DNA of 9,933 nt from positions 1 through 9,933 of the forward strand of contig JAKAVW010000092.1 of the NCBI GenBank assembly GCA_021827445.1. The letters run 5' to 3'. This DNA is from Pseudomonadota bacterium (GTDB taxonomy: Bacteria > Pseudomonadota > Gammaproteobacteria > Acidithiobacillales > Acidithiobacillaceae). Of this stretch, positions 1-5,998 are shown one piece after another; positions within the stretch are counted from its first letter, which is position 1, and each line of letters begins with the position of its first letter. The translations under genes and the position numbers were made by a program. The notes under the pieces are model-generated. The model was not told the DNA's origin. It saw only the letters and a program-made list of their open reading frames with translations, and did not search any database.

Positions 1-47
1 TATGGATTTACACCCTGCCAGGATAACCCGATGATCCTGTACCTACC

Positions 48-84
48 GCTTGGCGCGAGCTGATACATGACTGAGAGGAGCGGT
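48..84 (+). repeat. 37-bp perfect direct repeat, left copy
   Basis: This copy is identical to 1200-1236. It contains the ATG and the first six codons of the glycosyltransferase gene plus about 19 bp upstream. Sequence to the left differs between the copies, so this marks the left boundary of homology between the relic and the intact gene. Confidence 0.95.
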
Positions 85-273
85 GTTTGTGTGGCTGCTC
101 AATAATGATGTGGTGCCTCGTCCCGACGCTCTGCAGGCGATGTTGCGGGTGATGGCGCGGGATGGGGAGGTCGCGGCGGTGGGCTCGGTGATTTATGACC
201 CGAAGTGGCCGGAGCGGGTGCAGACCTGGGGTGGGGGGCGGGTCTGGCGGTGGCCGGGCATGCCAACCCCCTC
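48..273 (+). pseudogene. Internally deleted copy of the GT2-GT4 glycosyltransferase gene
   Basis: This is a mosaic of three pieces of the intact glycosyltransferase gene downstream. Bases 48-84 equal 1200-1236 exactly, covering the upstream edge and first codons. Bases about 87-253 match 1508-1674, with roughly ten mismatches in 167 bp by eye; this part encodes the LLNND segment of the GT2 domain. Bases 244-273 match first 1858-1872 and then 1908-1926. Reading from the native ATG at 67 gives a short peptide and an early TAA, because the first deletion shifts the frame. The only open stretch (from 83) has no plausible start of its own. Homology stops at about 273 within an unrelated sequence. 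It is a gene relic, not a functional transferase. Confidence 0.9.
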
Positions 274-443
274 GACAATGGACCCCGATACAGGGACTTC
301 CTAGAAAACGGAAAATTCGTACGATCAGCTTCCCGCCCGTCCAGTAAACAAGGGACCCAGGTAACTTATGCGGCTGTCCACGAGCGAATAGTCAGCGGTG
401 ATATCAACGTGATGCCTTGTCAGTATCCCCGCACCATCGAATA
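274..443. other. Unassigned sequence between the relic and the DUF2442 gene
   Basis: No coding frame with recognisable protein similarity is seen. The glycosyltransferase homology ends at 273, and the next bases (from about 279, TGGACCCCGATACAGGGAC) have the look of an insertion-sequence end, but no partner end or transposase frame is visible to confirm it. Confidence 0.3.
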
Positions 444-758
444 TCAGCCACCCAACACCCACTTTCCATGCGCTTTAATGGCGTCATACATAGCGTCTGG
501 TGCCAAGTCTATTTCCTCTGGCCACGTCACCACCCCATGTTCCAAGCCCACGGCGCTGAATACCTTGGGCTCTGAGAGGCATCCAAAAACGCCCGCACCT
601 GGGCTATGAATCAGGGCATCCATCCAGACCTCGCCCTCTGTACCATCCACAAAGCGGACATGCAGTCGGTATCCGTCGAGTGCGCGCACGGAAGCCACGC
701 GCCACGGTGCTTTCGGGGTGATGGGCGGTACATGGTAGGCATGCGAAAAATCCATCAT
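444..758 (-). CDS. DUF2442 domain protein
   Basis: The C-terminal ~85 residues have the DUF2442 pattern as I recall it: W-R-V-x-S-V-R-x-L-x-G-Y-R-L, then FVDGTEGEV, then an acidic block ending EIDLAPDAMYDAIKAHG near the C-terminus. DUF2442 proteins are small (about 80-100 aa), of unknown biochemical role, and often sit next to DUF4160 genes in toxin-antitoxin-like pairs. No DUF4160 partner is recognisable on either side here. The start is uncertain. The frame is open back to an ATG at 815, but that ATG lies inside a palindrome (807-822) and overlaps a possible -10 element. I prefer the Met-Met at 758/755, which gives 104 or 103 aa, although no good ribosome-binding site is visible for either. 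Confidence 0.75.
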   Translation of the reverse strand: MMDFSHAYHVPPITPKAPWRVASVRALDGYRLHVRFVDGTEGEVWMDALIHSPGAGVFGCLSEPKVFSAVGLEHGVVTWPEEIDLAPDAMYDAIKAHGKWVLGG

Positions 759-806
759 GGCCACAGTCGATTGCACATCATCGCGGCTTTTTGATCCTCT
801 TTTAGC

Positions 807-822
807 ATATCTCATAAGATAT
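807..822. promoter_or_regulatory. Palindrome upstream of the DUF2442 gene (possible operator)
   Basis: Arms ATATCT (807-812) and AGATAT (817-822) flank a 4-bp centre. On the minus strand, a TTGATG (845-840) and a TAATAT (824-819) could serve as -35 and -10, with a short 15-bp spacer. The palindrome would overlap the -10 and start region, a typical operator position. This is a weak promoter call by eye. Confidence 0.35.
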
Positions 823-983
823 TACATCTGACGATAGTGCATCAACTCTATTTGCTGGTGTCCGATCTTCTCGAAATTAACGCTCTTTCCCAGAAAGCAT
901 GGGGTTTGAGAATGTCGCCACAGGTGAGGCAATTACAGGCGCGAGGCTTGACCTCTGCGATCTATCGACATAATCTGGACACT

Positions 984-1198
984 TCAACGCCCATCATCTT
1001 TGATCTCGCGCGCAAAGTTTGCGCGGGCGACGCTCGCCGGGCGCTGGCGGTTTTCAGGTTGTTGATCAGCGTGGAGATGTTGAGGGCCGGGTGGATCTCC
1101 ACCAGCAAATGCACATGATCGGATTCACCGCCGAATTCCAGCAGGGAGCATCGCCACCCTTCCAGTATTTCCGCAAAGGCTTCGCGCAGGGCTATTAC
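984..1198 (-). pseudogene. IS200/IS605-family TnpA transposase remnant
   Basis: Read on the minus strand from 1198, the frame gives a typical Y1-transposase core: ALREAFAEILEGW, then DHVHLLVEI carrying the HxH of the HUH nuclease motif, then ALNISTLINNLKTASARR. At about 1030 the sensible reading shifts frame, to ANFAREIKDDGR, and stops at 984. The N-terminal segment, the rest of the C-terminus with the catalytic tyrosine, and the element ends are missing. The remnant abuts the 37-bp repeat at 1200, so it lies directly upstream of the glycosyltransferase gene in the opposite orientation. It cannot encode an active transposase. Confidence 0.8.
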
Positions 1199-1199
1199 A

Positions 1200-1236
1200 G
1201 CTTGGCGCGAGCTGATACATGACTGAGAGGAGCGGT
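1200..1236 (+). repeat. 37-bp perfect direct repeat, right copy
   Basis: This copy is identical to 48-84. It overlaps the start of the intact glycosyltransferase gene. Sequence left of 1200 is the TnpA remnant, whereas left of 48 it is unrelated, so the repeat boundary is sharp. Confidence 0.95.
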
Positions 1237-3282
1237 TTGGATCAAGCTGCGGTGTACATCATTCTGCTCAACTGGAACAGTGCCGCCGACACCCTCCGCT
1301 GCCTGCGCGCATTGACCTTGTTGCGCGGGCTACCCGCGCGGGTGGTAGTGGTGGACAACGGCTCAGAACCTGCGGATCTGGAACGGCTGCGCTCGGGCAT
1401 CGCCCGCTGGGGCCTTGCGGTGGAGCTGGTGGAAACGGGGGAGAATCTGGGCTTTGGAGGCGGCTGCAATGTCGGGATCCGCCTGGCTCTGGAGCGCGGC
1501 GCTGAGCTTGTCTGGCTGCTCAATAATGATGCGGTGCCCCATCCCGATGCCCTGCAGGCGATGTTGCGGGTGATGGCGCGGGAGCGGGAGGTCGCGGCGG
1601 TGGGCTCGGTGATTTATGACCTGAAGCGGCCGGAGCGGGTGCAGACCTGGGGTGGGGGGCGGGTCTGGCGGTGGGCGGGGGTGGCCTGGCATCATCGGCG
1701 GCCGGTGGCGGCACGGCGTCTCGATTATCTGACGGCGGCCAGCATCCTCTTGCGCCGCGAGGCGCTGGAGCGCACGGGTCTCTTTGATGACGATACCTTT
1801 TTTATGTATTGGGAGGATGTGGACCTATGCTTTCGCCTGCGCGCCCAAGGCTGGAAGCTGGCGGTGGCCGGGGATGCGGTGATCTGGCATCAGCGCTCGT
1901 CCAGCCTCGGGCATGCCAACCCCCTCAAGGATTATTATGTCACCGCCTCCTCCCGCCGGTTTTTGCGACGCTACGCTCCCAGGCCGCGTCTGGCGATGAC
2001 TCTGGGCGCGTTGGGGCGCATTGCGCGGCGACTGCTCTGGGGTAAGTGGCGCAATGTGCGGGCGATCGTTTCCGCGCTGTGGGATCGGCCCTACGGCCTT
2101 TCGCTGTCTCCATTCATGGACGTGGGAGCGCCGGGTTTGGGGCCGCTGCGGGTGGCGGTGGATGCCAATACGCTGTCGGGGCGACTGGCGGGGATCGGGC
2201 ATTATAGCGTTGCGCTTTGTCAGCAACTGGTGGCCGATGGGGGGGCGACTCTGGCCTACTTTACCGCACGGTCCTGGGCGCCGGAGCCGCCGCGGCCGGC
2301 GGGTTTGCGCATTCCCCGGTTGCTTCAGTGGCGCAAGCATATTCCCCTGGGTCGGGAGCTGCAGTGGGCTTTGCAGGGGCGGCAACTGGCGCGTCTGGAA
2401 AGGCGTTGGCGGCCGGATCTCATCCTGGGGCCGAACTTTGTCCTGCCGCCCGCCAAGGCGCCGTCTGTCCTGGTGGTGCATGATCTCTCCCATATCCGCT
2501 ATCCGGAGGTCCACCCGCCGGCCCGCGTGGCCTTTTTGAACGGTCACTTGCGACCGGCCCTGGCGCAGGCGGGGGCGGTGCTCACGGATTCCTGTTTTAC
2601 GGAAGCGGAATTGTTGCATTGCTTCCCGGAGGCGGCGGGCAGGACGCATGTGGTCTATCCCGGTATCAGTGGGCGTTTCGCCGTGGCTCCGACTGCGGAG
2701 GTGGAGGCGGCCCTGGATGGCGTTTTGCTGGGAGACAATCGGCGCTTTTTCCTGTTTCTCTCCACCCTGGAGCCGCGCAAGAATCTGGCGGGTTTGCTGG
2801 CGGCCTACGCGGCCTTGCCGGCGGTCATCCGCAGGGCGCACCCGCTGGTGCTGGTGGGGCAGATGGGCTGGCAGGAGAGTAACTTCGCCGCGGTCCTGGC
2901 GGAAATGCTGGAGCGCGGCGAGGTGCGGATGCTGGGTTACCTGCGCGACGAGCTGCTGCCGGCGCTCTATCGCCGCGCCCTGGCGCTGGTTTACCCATCC
3001 CTCTACGAGGGCTTTGGTCTGCCGCCCATCGAGGCCATGGCCACGGGCTGCCCGGTGCTGGTGGCCGACGTGACGGCCATGCCGGAGGTCTGCGGCGATG
3101 CGGCGCTCTATTGCGATCCGCTGAACCTGTCCTCTATCCGTAATGGCATGCTGCGGTTGGCCGAGGATGCCGACCTGCGGGCCAGGTTGGCGGCCGTCGG
3201 CCCGGCGCGGGCGGCGCTCTATACCTGGGAGGCGGCGTCGGCGCAGGCGCTGGGGATAATGCGGGAGGTGGTTGGGCGTTAA
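1219..3282 (+). CDS. Bifunctional glycosyltransferase, GT2 (GT-A) + GT4 (GT-B) fusion
   Basis: This gene encodes a 687-aa protein with two transferase domains. Residues ~13-240 form a GT2 domain like rhamnosyltransferases of O-antigen pathways. They show IILLNWN, VVVDNGS, GENLGFGGGCNVGI, the nucleotide-sugar/metal motif LLNNDAVPHPDA (100-111), and the acceptor-side motif FMYWEDVDLCFRLRAQGW (195-212) with the likely catalytic acid pair E199/D200. Residues ~310-687 form a GT4 domain: VAVDANTLSGRLAGIGHYS, HDLSH (421-425), STLEPRKN (515-522), and YEGFGLPPIEAMATGCPVL (596-614) with the E-x7-E pair E597/E605. No signal peptide or membrane helix is seen, so it probably acts at the cytoplasmic face in polysaccharide or lipopolysaccharide assembly. 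The start is ambiguous. ATG 1219 has no clear ribosome site, while GAGAGGAG (1225-1232) sits well for TTG 1237. Substrates cannot be predicted. Confidence 0.92.
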   Translation: MTERSGLDQAAVYIILLNWNSAADTLRCLRALTLLRGLPARVVVVDNGSEPADLERLRSGIARWGLAVELVETGENLGFGGGCNVGIRLALERGAELVWLLNNDAVPHPDALQAMLRVMAREREVAAVGSVIYDLKRPERVQTWGGGRVWRWAGVAWHHRRPVAARRLDYLTAASILLRREALERTGLFDDDTFFMYWEDVDLCFRLRAQGWKLAVAGDAVIWHQRSSSLGHANPLKDYYVTASSRRFLRRYAPRPRLAMTLGALGRIARRLLWGKWRNVRAIVSALWDRPYGLSLSPFMDVGAPGLGPLRVAVDANTLSGRLAGIGHYSVALCQQLVADGGATLAYFTARSWAPEPPRPAGLRIPRLLQWRKHIPLGRELQWALQGRQLARLERRWRPDLILGPNFVLPPAKAPSVLVVHDLSHIRYPEVHPPARVAFLNGHLRPALAQAGAVLTDSCFTEAELLHCFPEAAGRTHVVYPGISGRFAVAPTAEVEAALDGVLLGDNRRFFLFLSTLEPRKNLAGLLAAYAALPAVIRRAHPLVLVGQMGWQESNFAAVLAEMLERGEVRMLGYLRDELLPALYRRALALVYPSLYEGFGLPPIEAMATGCPVLVADVTAMPEVCGDAALYCDPLNLSSIRNGMLRLAEDADLRARLAAVGPARAALYTWEAASAQALGIMREVVGR

Positions 3283-3370
3283 CCATTGCGCGCTCATCAG
3301 CTTTTCAATCGCTCCAAGACTCCTACGCGACAAGCCTAACCAACACAGACGGCCACCCTTACATTCGTTT

Positions 3371-3410
3371 TATATCTTTGACATTAAACCGCTACATCGT
3401 ATAAGATATA
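3371..3410 (+). promoter_or_regulatory. hipBA promoter with inverted-repeat operator
   Basis: TTGACA at 3378-3383 and TATAAG at 3400-3405, spaced 16 bp, form a good sigma70-like promoter 24 bp upstream of the hipB start. Perfect 8-bp inverted arms, TATATCTT (3371-3378) and AAGATATA (3403-3410), bracket and partly overlap these boxes. HipB proteins autoregulate their operon by binding paired palindromic sites over the promoter, so this is the likely operator. The arms differ from the E. coli TATCC-N8-GGATA consensus. Confidence 0.65.
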
Positions 3411-3428
3411 TTACTTACGAGGTGACAC

Positions 3429-3734
3429 ATGCCACGCACGACTCCTACCAACTATCCGATGGACCTTAAGCGGCTAACTGAATTCGGTGAGAGGCTTCGG
3501 CTGGCTCGTTTACGGCGCAAATTCACTGTGGAGATGGTTGCCAAGAGAGCGGGTATCTCCCGGCCAACGCTCTATCGCGTCGAACAGGGCGACGCCTCGG
3601 TGGCCATGGGCACATACCTGCGGGTGTTGTCGGTTCTGGGAATGTTGAAGGACTTGGACCTCTTGGCGAAAGAGGATGTGCTGGGCCGACGGCTTCAGGA
3701 CCTGGAATTACCTAAACGGAGGGAAGGGCCATGA
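3429..3734 (+). CDS. hipB: HipB-like XRE-family antitoxin and repressor
   Basis: This 101-aa protein has a helix-turn-helix (XRE/Cro type) domain at residues ~20-73: GERLRLARLRRKFTVEMVAK, then the turn and recognition helix AGISRPTLYRVEQGDASV. A short polar tail follows. GAGGTG at 3419-3424, 4 nt before ATG 3429, supports the start. The stop overlaps the hipA start (ATGA at 3731-3734), so the two are translationally coupled. As in known hipBA modules, it should neutralise HipA and repress the operon by binding the inverted repeat upstream. The family role is established; the specific target site is inferred. Confidence 0.9.
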   Translation: MPRTTPTNYPMDLKRLTEFGERLRLARLRRKFTVEMVAKRAGISRPTLYRVEQGDASVAMGTYLRVLSVLGMLKDLDLLAKEDVLGRRLQDLELPKRREGP

Positions 3735-4987
3735 CTCAGAAACTAGAAGTCTGGCTTGATTGTGACCTGGTGCCCCTGCAGCAAATCGGCATGTTATCCC
3801 ACGATCGGGGCACGGTGTGGTTCGAGTATGGCAAAGATTGGCTCAGCAACCCCCTGGTGTTCCAACTCGACCCGGAGCTGAAATTGAACGCTGGGCCCAT
3901 GTACCCCAAAGCGGAAACGAGCAGCTTTGGCATCTTCCTGGATTCAGCACCTGACCGCTGGGGGCAGACGCTGATGGACCGAAGAGAGCTGTTGCAGGCC
4001 AAAGATGAGGGACGCAAGGCTCGGCAACTCTATAGTTGGGATTATCTCCAGGGGGTCCAGGACATCACCCGTCAGGGTGCCTTACGTTTTCGTCCCCCAG
4101 GAGAGACTGGTTTTGTCGCCAGCGAGGCCCTTGGAGCGCCGCCGATTACGAGCCTGGGCGAACTGGCGGAGGTGGCCCGAGAACTTACTCGCAGGGACCA
4201 TAACGATGGGGCCAGACTACGACGCTGGCTCTCCGTGCTGGTGGCCCCTGGCGCCTCTCTGGGTGGCGCCAGACCAAAGGCCAATTTTTTGGAGCAGGAC
4301 GGGTCCTTCTGGATTGCCAAATTCCCGGCGTACCAGGACCGGCGGGATGTCGGCGCCTGGGAGTTCACGATATGGAAGCTGGCCAATACAGCCAAAGTGG
4401 CTATGCCCCCGGCTAAAGTAGTCTCGGTGGGCGATTCCGGATACCACACGTTTTGCGTGAAGCGATTTGACCGAGTGAAGGGGGTGCGTCGGTTTTACGC
4501 ATCAGCTATGACCTTGCTTGGTAAGGAAGACAATGCAGAGGGCTCGAACAGCTATCTCGAGCTAGCTCAGTTCCTATCGAACCATGGCGATCCAGCGTTC
4601 ATAGGTGCAGATTTGGCGCAGTTGTTTCGGAGGGTGGCCTTCAATGTGGCCGTGGGCAATCGAGACGACCACTTGCGGAACCATGGTTTCATCCTGGGCA
4701 AGCAGGGATGGCGGCTGGCCCCAGCCTTCGACGTGAACCCCAATCTGGACAAGGATGCGCATGTGCTGAACATTGATGATGTCGACAATCGGCCAAGTCT
4801 GGCGACGGTAGCGGCAACGGCCGAATTTTACCGGTTAACACCACAAGACGCTGCGGTTATCGTAGAGGAGGTAGCCCAGGTCGTGGATGGTTGGGAAAAA
4901 GAAGCCAAGCTATGCGGACTGAGACAAGAGGACTGCCTGGAGATGGCGAGGTCCTTCGAAGCGCACGAAGAGTATCGCCAAAGGTAG
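3731..4987 (+). CDS. hipA: HipA-family Ser/Thr kinase toxin
   Basis: This 418-aa protein matches full-length HipA (about 440 aa in E. coli). The N-terminal ~115 residues form the small HipA_N/couple domain, including FGIFLDSAPDRWGQTL. The kinase part has the Gly-rich loop PGASLGGARPKA (173-184), with S176 at the position of the inhibitory autophosphorylation serine of E. coli HipA. It also has a likely ATP lysine K197 (WIAKFP), the catalytic loop GNRDDHLRNHGF (309-320) with D312/D313 and N317, and the metal-binding APAFDVNPN (330-338) with D334. All key residues appear intact, so the toxin is probably active. HipA of E. coli phosphorylates glutamyl-tRNA synthetase and causes growth arrest; other homologues have different targets, so the substrate here is unknown. 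It is co-transcribed with hipB through a 4-nt overlap. Confidence 0.92.
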   Translation: MTQKLEVWLDCDLVPLQQIGMLSHDRGTVWFEYGKDWLSNPLVFQLDPELKLNAGPMYPKAETSSFGIFLDSAPDRWGQTLMDRRELLQAKDEGRKARQLYSWDYLQGVQDITRQGALRFRPPGETGFVASEALGAPPITSLGELAEVARELTRRDHNDGARLRRWLSVLVAPGASLGGARPKANFLEQDGSFWIAKFPAYQDRRDVGAWEFTIWKLANTAKVAMPPAKVVSVGDSGYHTFCVKRFDRVKGVRRFYASAMTLLGKEDNAEGSNSYLELAQFLSNHGDPAFIGADLAQLFRRVAFNVAVGNRDDHLRNHGFILGKQGWRLAPAFDVNPNLDKDAHVLNIDDVDNRPSLATVAATAEFYRLTPQDAAVIVEEVAQVVDGWEKEAKLCGLRQEDCLEMARSFEAHEEYRQR

Positions 4988-5015
4988 CCTGCAGAAGATT
5001 TCTTCGCCAAAAAGA

Positions 5016-5048
5016 AACCCCCGAAATCCTTGATGGTTTCCGGGGGTT
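5016..5048 (+). terminator. Hairpin terminator after hipBA
   Basis: Arms AACCCCCGAAA (5016-5026) and TTTCCGGGGGTT (5037-5048) pair with a single bulged C and a 10-nt loop, 28 bp after the hipA stop. The plus-strand T-run is weak (TTCTAAAGG). The minus-strand side is more T-rich, so it may be bidirectional. Confidence 0.75.
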
Positions 5049-5083
5049 CTAAAGGTTTCAAAGGGTTGTTATCAACATTGCTT

Positions 5084-5113
5084 TTGACTTATGGCGGACT
5101 TTGTGGGTATATT
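5084..5113 (+). promoter_or_regulatory. Sigma70-like promoter for the outer-membrane protein gene
   Basis: TTGACT at 5084-5089 and TATATT at 5108-5113, with an 18-bp spacer, lie after the hipBA terminator. Transcription would start near 5120, leaving a ~70-nt leader before the ATG at 5193. Confidence 0.6.
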
Positions 5114-5192
5114 TACCACGCACACGAAACGGGTCGGATGACGACTGTTGTTTCCCGAATGCTCCCTTTTCATCATCAATAAGGATGAACCC

Positions 5193-5975
5193 ATGCGTTT
5201 GCCAACCACTTTGTCTGCCGCCATCCTGCTGGCCAGCAGCGTTATCGCTCCTGCTTACGGAGCACAGCATTTCACTCTGGGCAATATGCCTTCCTATTAC
5301 CAGGGCACCTTCGGTACCAACAGCAACATCAACATTTTCTACGATGCCACCTACCTTCAATTTCAGAACAATGCGTTGCGCCTTAAACTGACGGTACCCT
5401 ACATCTCGGTATCGGGCTTGCCGCAAGGGGCGCAACTCGCTGGCGGGGGCATCGCCAGCCGTTCGAGCACGACCAATACCCATACCGCGAGCGGACTCGG
5501 AGATATATGGCTCGCTGCACATTACACGGTTTATCACGGAGCCGGGCTGCTCCCTGCTGTGGTGCCCTATGTAAAGGTCAAATTTGGCACGGCTTCCTCT
5601 TCGCAGGGGCTAGGCACCGGGCGTAACGACTACGAGGTCGGTTTGGGCCTGGATGAGACCATCGGTACACGCATCTTTCCATTTGTCCATGTGGGGTATC
5701 GTTTTGTCGGGAAACCGGCAGGGCAGAACTTGCGCAATATTCTCACCTACGATGCTGGTTCCAGCTTCGCGGTAACGGGAAGCAACGTGCTGACCGCGAT
5801 GTACTCTGGGTCCCAGTCTGAGCAACCAGGCTATTCTGGACCGTCGGATTTGATCCTGGCATGGAACTATAATGTTACTCGCGCTGGAAGCGGGTTTCAG
5901 GTTTATGCGGACAAGGGACTCAGCAATGGCAGCGCCGATTATGGTGTTGGAGTGGGTGCTCAGGTCGTCTTCTGA
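5193..5975 (+). CDS. Outer-membrane beta-barrel protein (MetA-pathway/transporter-like)
   Basis: This 260-aa protein starts with a clear signal peptide (MRLPTTLSAAILLASS, cleavage near the AYGA at residues 21-24). The rest is an alternation of short aromatic, amphipathic strands and polar turns, for example YVKVKFGTAS, FVHVGYRFVG and LILAWNYNV. It ends in a hydrophobic strand with C-terminal Phe (GVGVGAQVVF), the usual recognition signal for barrel assembly. The pattern resembles PF13557-type barrels ('phenol MetA degradation'/transporter). The substrate is unknown. The frame is open back to 5148, but ATG 5193 is preferred because AAGGA at 5181-5185 precedes it and the signal peptide begins there. 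It is monocistronic and convergent with the DUF5666 gene (23 bp between stops). Confidence 0.82.
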   Translation: MRLPTTLSAAILLASSVIAPAYGAQHFTLGNMPSYYQGTFGTNSNINIFYDATYLQFQNNALRLKLTVPYISVSGLPQGAQLAGGGIASRSSTTNTHTASGLGDIWLAAHYTVYHGAGLLPAVVPYVKVKFGTASSSQGLGTGRNDYEVGLGLDETIGTRIFPFVHVGYRFVGKPAGQNLRNILTYDAGSSFAVTGSNVLTAMYSGSQSEQPGYSGPSDLILAWNYNVTRAGSGFQVYADKGLSNGSADYGVGVGAQVVF

Positions 5976-5998
5976 CAAGCTATCGGCCTGGCAATTAA

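Noticed and set aside
83..609. Two plus-strand open frames (from 83 and from 205)
   Set aside because: The first is the frameshifted interior of the glycosyltransferase relic, and the second crosses its end and runs antisense to the DUF2442 gene.
837..1118. Plus-strand open frame of 93 codons
   Set aside because: It runs antisense across the TnpA remnant, whose minus-strand reading shows the HUH motif; the plus-strand product resembles nothing.
1825..3333. Long minus-strand open frame (502 codons) opposite the glycosyltransferase gene
   Set aside because: Its product is rich in Arg/Gln/His with no motif, a composition typical of the antisense of a GC-rich gene; the plus strand has clear GT2 and GT4 motifs.
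5058..5537. Minus-strand frame of 159 codons
   Set aside because: It lies antisense over the barrel gene's promoter and signal peptide and has no recognisable domain.
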